Source of the DNA: Actinomycetota bacterium
Lineage (GTDB): Bacteria; Actinomycetota; UBA4738
Direction: 5' to 3'
Assembly (NCBI GenBank): GCA_005888465.1
Contig: VAYJ01000011.1
Coordinates: forward strand, 1 to 6,467
DNA: 6,467 nt
The notes beneath the pieces are model-generated. The model was not told where the DNA came from and did not search any database. It was given only the letters and a program-made list of their open reading frames with translations. Numbering within the stretch: position 1 is the stretch's first letter; each line of letters starts with the position of its first letter. Of this stretch, positions 1 through 5,738 are shown in pieces. The position numbers were made by a program, and so were the translations under genes.

Positions 1-1926
1 GAGCTGCTCGTCCTCGAACACGTCGACCCGGCCCGATCCGAGGGCATAGAACGCGTTCCCCACGTCTCCCTGTTCAACGATGACCTCGCCCGGCTCGTAG
101 GTGACCCATTCGCCTTCCCGCAGAAGCTCGCCCAGCTCGTCGGGCTCCAGGTGCGCGAAGCTTGGCAGCGACTTCAGCTCCGCAGCAGCCTGCAGGGACG
201 GCGCGAACTCCGGGACGTGGACCATGTCGGCGAGCAGCTGGTCGAACGCGCTCTTGCCGATCTCGAAGACCTCCGACTCCTCGAGCGCGCGGACCGTGGC
301 GGACCGTGGCGCGGCCTGCGCGAGCGCGAGCTCTCCGAACGCCTCGCCCGGGCCAAGGAGCCGGATCGGTCGTTCGTTGCCGAGCTCGGTGTCCTCCTCG
401 ACGACCTGCAGGGTCCCGGCGCGCACCACGTAGAAGGCCTCGGCCCGCTCGCCCTGGCGCACGACCGTCTGGCCGGCGCCGATCTGTCGAAGGCGCACGC
501 GACCCGCGAGGTCGCTCAGCACCTCCTCCGGCACGTCGTCGAAGAGGGGTAGGGCGTCGATGAGCTCGGCGGCCTCGACCCGCCAGCTGGTCTCCAGGCG
601 GAAGCGGATGGCGCGCCACACGCCCCGCACCCGACGGGCGATGACCCGCGTGAGGTTGATCCCGCCCCTGACGACCGGACCGATGATGACGATCACCAGG
701 ACGGCCAGCAGGACTCGTGTTGCCGTGCCGCCGTTCCAGAGCCGAAGCAGGAGCGCGCCGAAGACCTGGCGCCACGTGATGAACCCGACCAGCACGGCGA
801 GGAGGGTGAAGGCGACGCCCAGGATCCCGTAGAGGCCGAGCCCGACCTCCTGCTTCGACAAGCCCTGCCGATGGCGGAGTTTGTGCCAGAGGTCGTGGCG
901 GACGAAGGCGAGCGAGCGCGGCCGCAAGTCCGGGACCTGGATGACGTCGGAGAGGATCCAGTAGCCGTCCAGCTCCAGGAGCGGAATGAGGTTCAGCCAG
1001 ATGACCAGGTAGTTGACGACCGAGAAGCGAAACAGGATCGCGGCGATCCCGTTCGTCGGGAAGGCCCACAGGATGATCGCGACGGCACCCGCGACCACCA
1101 TCTCGCCGTACGCGCCGGCGAAGGACTGCACGATCCGCTGCTGGCGGTCCATCATCAGGCCGTCGGCGGATTCGATGAAGAAGGCGGGCGACCCGAAGTA
1201 CAGCATGAACCCGGCGCTCTTCACCCGCCGGCCGTAATGCACGAGCATGAGCGCGTGGCCCATCTCGTCCACGCACACGATGAAGTAGTTCAGGAACAAG
1301 AGCAGCAGGAACCCGAGCGCGAGCGAGCTGCCGGACAGGGTGTAGTGGCGGGTCCGGACGACGGCGATGAAGGCGGCGAACCCGCCGAGGACGATCGGCA
1401 GGCTCACCAGCAGCGCGGGCACGTTGAGCAGCCAGCGGAGCCCGTGGTCGTGCAGCCAGCGGACGAACCGGTCCGCGCCGTGCCAGTCCACCCGGAACTC
1501 CTTCACGAAGGTCCGCGCGGCTTCCTGGCGGCGCGAGAGGGGATGCAGCGCCTTCTTGAGCGCTTTGTCGGTGTCGAGGTAGAGCTCGGCGAGGAAGTTC
1601 CCGACGTACAGGCCCTGGACCAGCTCCGTCACGCCGGAGAGCTCCAGGTCGCCCGAGTCGTGGAACCGCTCCAGGACGATCTCCTTGATCGTCCGTTTGC
1701 CGTCCATGAGCCGGAGCAGCTCGACCTCACCCGGCTTCAGCTCGAAGTGCATCATCTCGCGGGGGTTCGCGATCATCGCGTAGTCGTTCCCCCAGCGGAG
1801 CTTGAACTCCTTCAGTTCGATGTCGTCCGCGAGCTTCGGCCGGTACTCGCCCGGGTCGACGCGCGCGGCGAGCACGGGCCAGACCTCAGGGCCCCAGATG
1901 CCCGGAAGAGCCTCGGTCGCGCTCAC
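1..1926 (-). CDS. M50-like membrane protein with PqqD-like and cyclic-nucleotide-binding domains, 3' end outside window
   Basis: The reading frame is open for 642 codons from GTG 1926 to the left edge, so the C terminus is missing. The start overlaps the upstream stop by 4 bp (GTGA) and has GGAG 7 nt before it. Residues about 45-115 resemble a PqqD-like winged helix (MDGKRTIKEIV, 74-84). Residues 165-420 are a membrane core with hydrophobic segments near 167-191, 201-219, 271-289, 295-317, 361-384 and 404-420. It carries the M50 signatures MLYFGSPAFF (241-250) and NLIPLLELDGYW (312-323), with D320 the expected third zinc ligand. The usual HExxH reads DEMGH (220-224), so the first zinc histidine is replaced by aspartate. 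A cyclic-nucleotide-binding domain spans about 457-570, with phosphate-binding cassette FGELAL (530-535) and PRSATV (540-545) keeping E532 and R541. A second such domain begins near 586 and is cut off. By family this is a site-2-protease-like protein; whether it cleaves anything is doubtful. The substrate is unknown. Confidence 0.85.
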   Translation of the reverse strand, partial: MSATEALPGIWGPEVWPVLAARVDPGEYRPKLADDIELKEFKLRWGNDYAMIANPREMMHFELKPGEVELLRLMDGKRTIKEIVLERFHDSGDLELSGVTELVQGLYVGNFLAELYLDTDKALKKALHPLSRRQEAARTFVKEFRVDWHGADRFVRWLHDHGLRWLLNVPALLVSLPIVLGGFAAFIAVVRTRHYTLSGSSLALGFLLLLFLNYFIVCVDEMGHALMLVHYGRRVKSAGFMLYFGSPAFFIESADGLMMDRQQRIVQSFAGAYGEMVVAGAVAIILWAFPTNGIAAILFRFSVVNYLVIWLNLIPLLELDGYWILSDVIQVPDLRPRSLAFVRHDLWHKLRHRQGLSKQEVGLGLYGILGVAFTLLAVLVGFITWRQVFGALLLRLWNGGTATRVLLAVLVIVIIGPVVRGGINLTRVIARRVRGVWRAIRFRLETSWRVEAAELIDALPLFDDVPEEVLSDLAGRVRLRQIGAGQTVVRQGERAEAFYVVRAGTLQVVEEDTELGNERPIRLLGPGEAFGELALAQAAPRSATVRALEESEVFEIGKSAFDQLLADMVHVPEFAPSLQAAAELKSLPSFAHLEPDELGELLREGEWVTYEPGEVIVEQGDVGNAFYALGSGRVDVFEDEQL

Positions 1927-2570
1927 GCCGGCGCTCCGGTCCGTTCCTGTTCGATGCGCTGGCGGATCACGTCGTAGATGGACGCCCGCGGGCGATTGAG
2001 GCGCCGGGATGCGAACAGGCTCCCGACGAAGCCGCCGAGCAGGAACACGGCGAGCACCAGGGTGAGGACGAACCCCCACGAGAAGCCCGTCGGGGGCTGG
2101 GGGACCGAGGCGTCCGCGGTGAACGAGCCGGAGGCGCCCAGGCTGTCGGAGGCGGAGAACCCGAACTGCGTGCCCGCCGGGAGGTCCTGGATCAGGTGCA
2201 GCCGGATCGCGAGGTCGAGCCGATCGCCCACGATCGTCTCGGTCACGTCCCGGCCGCTCGTGTGGAAGAAGCTCGACGACAGGACCTGGGGCGAGCCGAG
2301 GTGAACGAACGCGCCGCCGACGACGGTGATCGCCCGAAAGGTGGGCGAGTAGCCGACGACGACGATCGGGATGTTCCGAAGGAGCAGGGTCGCGCGGATC
2401 TCCTGAAGGCGCTCCAGCCCCTGCGGATCGGTGACGTGGATCCGCAGCGTCGCCGTCGAGCCCTTCGTCAGGTCGCCCTCGACGGCACCCTTGACCGTGA
2501 GTCCCTTCGTCGCAGCCAGGAGCATGACGGTGCTCGCCACCAGAAGGATCGTCGCGGCGGGGCGGCGCAT
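1923..2570 (-). CDS. Small membrane-anchored extracytoplasmic protein, unknown function
   Basis: This encodes 215 residues from an ATG 5 nt after the nadE stop, and its TGA overlaps the next start. I do not recognise a family. Visible in order are a positive N terminus (MRRPAA) with a hydrophobic signal segment to about residue 22, then an extracytoplasmic region of about 140 residues rich in alternating hydrophobic residues and lacking cysteine, which suggests a beta-sandwich. A proline-rich linker near 156-160 follows, then one strong transmembrane helix (about 166-188), then a basic cytoplasmic tail (SRRLNRPR, 188-195) ending in a short charged helix. The layout implies an outward-facing domain with its tail in the cytoplasm. 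No good Shine-Dalgarno site is seen, so translation probably depends on coupling to nadE. Its overlap with the M50-like gene suggests the products act together, as partner, regulator or substrate. That is inference from gene order only. Confidence 0.75.
   Translation of the reverse strand: MRRPAATILLVASTVMLLAATKGLTVKGAVEGDLTKGSTATLRIHVTDPQGLERLQEIRATLLLRNIPIVVVGYSPTFRAITVVGGAFVHLGSPQVLSSSFFHTSGRDVTETIVGDRLDLAIRLHLIQDLPAGTQFGFSASDSLGASGSFTADASVPQPPTGFSWGFVLTLVLAVFLLGGFVGSLFASRRLNRPRASIYDVIRQRIEQERTGAPA
1934..1937 (-). promoter_or_regulatory. Ribosome binding site of the M50-like gene
   Basis: On the minus strand this reads GGAG, 7 nt before the GTG at 1926. It supports that GTG as the start. 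It lies inside the end of the upstream coding region, which fits translational coupling of the two genes. Confidence 0.55.
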
Positions 2571-2575
2571 GGGCG

Positions 2576-4261
2576 TCAGCCGGCTGGGGCCCTGCCCCGG
2601 TAGCCGTTCGTGATCGGCAGGCGCCGGTCCCGGCCGAAGGCCTTCGGCGTGATCTTCACGCCCGGCGGTGCCTGGCGTCGTTTGTACTCGGCACGGTCGA
2701 CGAGCGCGACGACGCGGCGGACCAGTTCCGCGTCGATGCCGTCAACGACGAGCTCCTCGGGCGAACGGTCACGCTCCACGTACGCCTCCAGGACGGGGTC
2801 GAGCTCCTCGTACGGTGGCAGGCTGTCCGAGTCCTTCTGGTGCTCGCGAAGCTCGGCGGTCGGGGCCTTCGTGAGAATGCGGTCGGGGATCGGCGGCGGG
2901 TCGGATCGCGTGTTCCGCCACCGCGCCAGCTCGTACACGAGCGTCTTCGGCACGTCCTTGATCGGCGCGAAGCCGCCCGCCAGGTCGCCGTACAGGGTGG
3001 AGTAGCCGGTCGCCATCTCGCTCTTGTTGCCGGTCGCGAGCACGAGGGACCCGAACTTGTTCGAGAGCGCCATCAGCAGGTTGCCCCGGATGCGCGCCTG
3101 CAGGTTCTCCTCGGCGACGTTGGGCTCGGTGCCGGCGAAGAGCGGGTCCAGCGAGGCGAGGTCCGCCTTGAAGACGTCGTCGATCGGGATCTCGTCCAGC
3201 CGGATGCCCAGCCGGCGCGAGACCTCGTCGGCGTCCTCGCGGCTCTCGAGCGAGGTGAACGGCGAGGGCATCGCGACGGCGCGGACGGCGGCCGGTCCGA
3301 GCGCGTCGGCCGCCAGCGTCGCGACGAGCGCCGAGTCGATCCCACCGGACAGGCCGATCACCACCTCGCGGAACCCGTTCTTGCGCACGTAGTCGCCCAG
3401 TCCCAGGACCAGTGCCCGGTAGACCTCCTCCGGTCCCTCGGGCCACGGCGCGCGATGGGGGTCGGGAAGCGGCGGGCGCTTCCGCGCCGCGCCTTCGACG
3501 ATCAAGCCGGGGAACGCGGGGTCCGCCTCGGGCACGTCGAGGTCGACGACCAGCAGGTCCTCGTCGAACATCGCCGCGTGCCACACGAGGTCGCCCTGGG
3601 GGGAGACCACCATGGAGCCGCCGTCGAAGACCAGCTCATCCTGGCCGCCGACGGCGTTCACGTACACGATCCACGCACCAGTCTCTCGCGCGCGATCGCG
3701 ACAGACCTCGAGGCGCTCCGCGATCTTGTGTCGGTGGTACGGCGAGGCGTTGATGTTCGGGATGACAGCGACATGCTCGGCCGCGTAGGCGTCGAAGGGC
3801 GGTCCGGAGCGCCAGGCGTCCTCGCATACGGAGATGCCGAGCGCGGATGACCCCAGCCTGACCGGGCAGTCGGCGGTCCCGGGGACGAACGTGCGCGCCT
3901 CGTCGAACACGCCGTAGTTCGGCAAGCGCACCTTGTGGTAGCGGGCGACGACCTCGCCCCCGGCCAGCAGGCCCGCCGCGTTGTGCAGCCCGGCATCGGA
4001 GCGGTCGACGAAGCCCGCGAGCACGGGGCAGCCGTCACGCGTCGCCGACGCGAGCGACTCGAGCGCCGCCAGGTTGTCCCGGACGAACTGAGGCCGGAGC
4101 ACCAGGTCCTCCGGCGGGTACCCCGTGACCGCGAGCTCGGGAAAGCAGACGAGGTCGGCGCCGGCCTCGGTGGCTCGGGCGGCGAACGTGGCCATCGTGG
4201 CCACGTTCGCCTCCAGCGCGCCGACCGTCGTATTGATCTGACCGAGCGCGATCCTCACCAC
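2576..4261 (-). CDS. nadE: Glutamine-dependent NAD+ synthetase
   Basis: The 561-residue cytoplasmic enzyme converts deamido-NAD+ (NaAD) to NAD+ using ATP and ammonia released from glutamine, the final step of NAD+ biosynthesis. The N-terminal nitrilase-type glutaminase domain (about 1-270) shows the full catalytic triad: E42 (FPELAVTGYPP), K110 (YHKVRLPNYGVF) and C146 (SVCEDAW). The C-terminal synthetase domain has the pyrophosphatase loop SGGIDS (305-310), RIRGNLLMALSN (390-401), ATGNKSE (409-415), YSTLYGD (420-426) and the closing motif around KITPKAFGRDRRLPITN (536-552). It is the compact bacterial length of about 560, not the roughly 680-residue mycobacterial form. The start is GTG 4261; the next codon is also GTG and cannot be excluded. 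There is no clear Shine-Dalgarno, but a TANNNT box lies 7 nt upstream, suggesting a leaderless transcript. It sits 42 bp after glnA, whose product supplies its nitrogen donor. Confidence 0.97.
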   Translation of the reverse strand: MVRIALGQINTTVGALEANVATMATFAARATEAGADLVCFPELAVTGYPPEDLVLRPQFVRDNLAALESLASATRDGCPVLAGFVDRSDAGLHNAAGLLAGGEVVARYHKVRLPNYGVFDEARTFVPGTADCPVRLGSSALGISVCEDAWRSGPPFDAYAAEHVAVIPNINASPYHRHKIAERLEVCRDRARETGAWIVYVNAVGGQDELVFDGGSMVVSPQGDLVWHAAMFDEDLLVVDLDVPEADPAFPGLIVEGAARKRPPLPDPHRAPWPEGPEEVYRALVLGLGDYVRKNGFREVVIGLSGGIDSALVATLAADALGPAAVRAVAMPSPFTSLESREDADEVSRRLGIRLDEIPIDDVFKADLASLDPLFAGTEPNVAEENLQARIRGNLLMALSNKFGSLVLATGNKSEMATGYSTLYGDLAGGFAPIKDVPKTLVYELARWRNTRSDPPPIPDRILTKAPTAELREHQKDSDSLPPYEELDPVLEAYVERDRSPEELVVDGIDAELVRRVVALVDRAEYKRRQAPPGVKITPKAFGRDRRLPITNGYRGRAPAG

Positions 4262-4268
4262 GCCGGCT

Positions 4269-4274
4269 AGCGTA
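4269..4274 (-). promoter_or_regulatory. Candidate -10 box for leaderless nadE transcription
   Basis: The minus strand reads TACGCT, then 7 nt, then the GTG start of nadE. This matches the TANNNT-N7-start spacing known for leaderless actinobacterial genes. No convincing -35 hexamer is present. If real, nadE and the two genes after it can be transcribed apart from glnA. Confidence 0.4.
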
Positions 4275-4303
4275 GCGCCTCAGCCCTCGCGTACCTTGGG
4301 TCC

Positions 4304-5632
4304 CTACAGGAGCGGCAGGTATCGCTCCAACTCGTAGGGGGTCACGTACGCCTTGTACTCATTCCATTCTTCCCGCTTGTTGCGGATCAGGTATTCGAAG
4401 ACGTGGTCGCCGAGCGCCGAACGCACCAGGTCCGATCGCTCCGCCACCTCGATCGCCTCGTAAAGGTCCTCGGGGAGGGATTCGATCCCGGCCGAGCGCC
4501 GCTCCTCCTCGGTCATCTCGTAGATGTTGTTCGAGGCTTCCGCCGGTAGGTCGTATTCGTGCTCGATCCCGTCCAGCCCCGCTGCCAGCATCACCGCGAA
4601 CGCGAGGTAGGGGTTGCACGCCGGGTCCGGCGAGCGAAACTCGATGCGCGTAGCCTCCTCCTTCCCCGGCTTGTACATCGGGACCCTGACGAGCGCGCTC
4701 CGGTTCCGGCGGGCCCAGCAGATGTAGACCGGCGCCTCGTAGCCGGGGACCAACCGCTTGTACGAGTTGACCCACTGGTTCGTCACGAGCGTGAGCTCGC
4801 GCGCGTGCCGCAGGATCCCGGCGATGTAGGCGCGCCCCGTCTTCGACAGGTGGGCGTCGTCGGTCGCGTCGAAGAAAGCGTTCCGGTCGCCCTCGAAGAG
4901 CGACTGGTGAGTGTGCATGCCGCTCCCGTTCACGCCGGCCACGGGCTTGGGCATGAACGTGGCGTAGACGCTGAACTCCTGCGCCGCCTCCTTCACCGTG
5001 AGCCGGTACGTCATGACGTTGTCAGCCATCGAGAGCGCGTCGGCGTACCGCAGGTCGATCTCGTGCTGCGAGGGCGCGACCTCGTGGTGGACGTACTCGA
5101 CCGGGATCCCCATCGCCTCCAGGTAGCCGACCGTTCGCTTGCGGTAGTCGGTCGCGACGTCGAGCGGCGTGAGATCGAAGTACCCGCCCTTGTCCAGGAA
5201 CTCCGTCCCCTGCGCGTTCCGGAAGTAGAAGTACTCGAGCTCCGGCCCCACGTAGAACGTGTAGCCGAGCTCCGACGCGCGCGCGAGCTGACGCTTCAGC
5301 ACGTACCGCGGGTCGCCGTCGAAGGGCGTCCCGTCCGGCTCGTGGATGTCGCAGAACATGCGGGCGACCTGCGTCTCGGACTGCCACGGGATGATCTGGA
5401 AGGTGCCCGGGTCGGGCACGGCGACCATGTCGGACTCCTGGATGCGGCTGAACCCCTCGATCGAGGAGCCGTCGAAGCCCATCCCCTCGGTGAACGCGCC
5501 CTCGAGCTCCTGCGGCGTGATCGCGAAGGACTTGAGGGTGCCGAGGACGTCGGTGAACCACAACCGGACGAACTTGATCCCGCGCTCTTCGACGGTGCGA
5601 AGGACGTACTCGGCCTCGTTGGACAGCGACAT
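4304..5632 (-). CDS. glnA: Glutamine synthetase, type I (GSI-alpha, GlnA2-like)
   Basis: The 442-residue cytoplasmic enzyme makes glutamine from glutamate, ammonia and ATP; the family forms dodecamers. The N-terminal domain has WFTDVLGTLK (25-34) and DGSSIEGF (54-61) with the ammonium-site D54. Metal ligands are visible as E131 and E133 (GPELEYF), E184 and E191 (HHEVAPSQHEID), H240 (GSGMHTH) and E331 (RIEFRSPD), with glutamate-binding R333. The flap glutamate is E299 (VPGYEAP). The length and the absence of the GSI-beta insertion point to GSI-alpha. Y371 sits where GSI-beta is adenylylated, but its surroundings are alpha-like, as in Bacillus. R63 aligns with the Bacillus feedback-inhibition arginine R62. 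The start ATG 5632 follows AAGGAG by 7 nt, which rules out the long upstream in-frame extension. Overall similarity is closest to actinobacterial GlnA2. Some GlnA-like paralogues use polyamines, so ammonia as substrate is likely but unproven. Confidence 0.96.
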   Translation of the reverse strand: MSLSNEAEYVLRTVEERGIKFVRLWFTDVLGTLKSFAITPQELEGAFTEGMGFDGSSIEGFSRIQESDMVAVPDPGTFQIIPWQSETQVARMFCDIHEPDGTPFDGDPRYVLKRQLARASELGYTFYVGPELEYFYFRNAQGTEFLDKGGYFDLTPLDVATDYRKRTVGYLEAMGIPVEYVHHEVAPSQHEIDLRYADALSMADNVMTYRLTVKEAAQEFSVYATFMPKPVAGVNGSGMHTHQSLFEGDRNAFFDATDDAHLSKTGRAYIAGILRHARELTLVTNQWVNSYKRLVPGYEAPVYICWARRNRSALVRVPMYKPGKEEATRIEFRSPDPACNPYLAFAVMLAAGLDGIEHEYDLPAEASNNIYEMTEEERRSAGIESLPEDLYEAIEVAERSDLVRSALGDHVFEYLIRNKREEWNEYKAYVTPYELERYLPLL

Positions 5633-5639
5633 GCGATGA

Positions 5640-5645
5640 CTCCTT
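5640..5645 (-). promoter_or_regulatory. Ribosome binding site of glnA
   Basis: The minus strand reads AAGGAG, 7 nt before ATG 5632. It is the strongest Shine-Dalgarno in the window. It fixes the glnA start against an upstream open frame that continues across the divergent transporter gene. Confidence 0.85.
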
Positions 5646-5660
5646 CCGCGTGTGGACGCG

Positions 5661-5666
5661 AGCCTA
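5661..5666 (-). promoter_or_regulatory. Candidate -10 box of the glnA promoter
   Basis: The minus strand reads TAGGCT, matching TANNNT. The box ends 28 nt before the glnA start, which would give a leader of about 20 nt containing the AAGGAG site. No good -35 hexamer is seen at the expected distance, as is usual for activator-dependent promoters. It could be a chance match. Confidence 0.4.
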
Positions 5667-5687
5667 GCGGCCGATCGCGAGTGTGCG

Positions 5688-5703
5688 GTTACGCCCTTGT
5701 TAA
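5688..5703 (-). promoter_or_regulatory. Possible GlnR-type nitrogen-regulator box
   Basis: The minus strand reads TTAAC, 6 nt, GTAAC. The actinobacterial GlnR element is built from GTnAC and GnAAC half-sites separated by 6 nt, and here seven of the eight fixed positions match. The box lies just upstream of the candidate glnA -10, at roughly -34 to -49 from the inferred transcription start, a plausible activator position. It also lies upstream of the divergent transporter gene. No regulator gene is present in the window, so this rests on pattern match and context only. Confidence 0.35.
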
Positions 5704-5725
5704 TTCCGGAACACCCCTTCGCGCG

Positions 5726-5731
5726 TACCAT
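5726..5731 (+). promoter_or_regulatory. Candidate -10 box for leaderless transcription of the EamA-family gene
   Basis: The sequence reads TACCAT, then 7 nt, then ATG 5739. This is the same TANNNT-N7-start geometry as at nadE. There is no Shine-Dalgarno before this ATG. The -35 region is weak. It suggests the gene had, and may still have, a working start signal despite its broken coding region. Confidence 0.4.
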
Positions 5732-5738
5732 CGCTCGG

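Noticed and set aside
291..310. Perfect tandem repeat of a 10-bp unit (ggaccgtggc)
   Set aside because: It encodes the conserved PRSATV of the nucleotide-binding cassette without breaking the frame, so it is explained by codon choice.
74..1276. A 400-codon minus-strand open frame
   Set aside because: It is out of frame with the M50-like gene on the same strand; the translation is arginine- and glycine-rich without motifs, whereas the other frame shows M50 and nucleotide-binding signatures.
871..1977. A 368-codon plus-strand open frame
   Set aside because: It is antisense to the M50-like gene, has a low-complexity, charge-rich translation with no family motif, and arises from GC-rich codon bias.
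2840..3850. A 336-codon plus-strand open frame opposite nadE
   Set aside because: It is antisense to a gene with complete catalytic motifs and has no recognisable protein features.
4262..4303. Possible terminator between glnA and nadE
   Set aside because: Only short GC-rich palindromic pieces such as GGGTCCC are present, with no stem-loop followed by a T run.
5704..5711. Palindrome TTCCGGAA in the divergent region
   Set aside because: It is only 8 bp, does not extend on either side, and matches no operator I can name.
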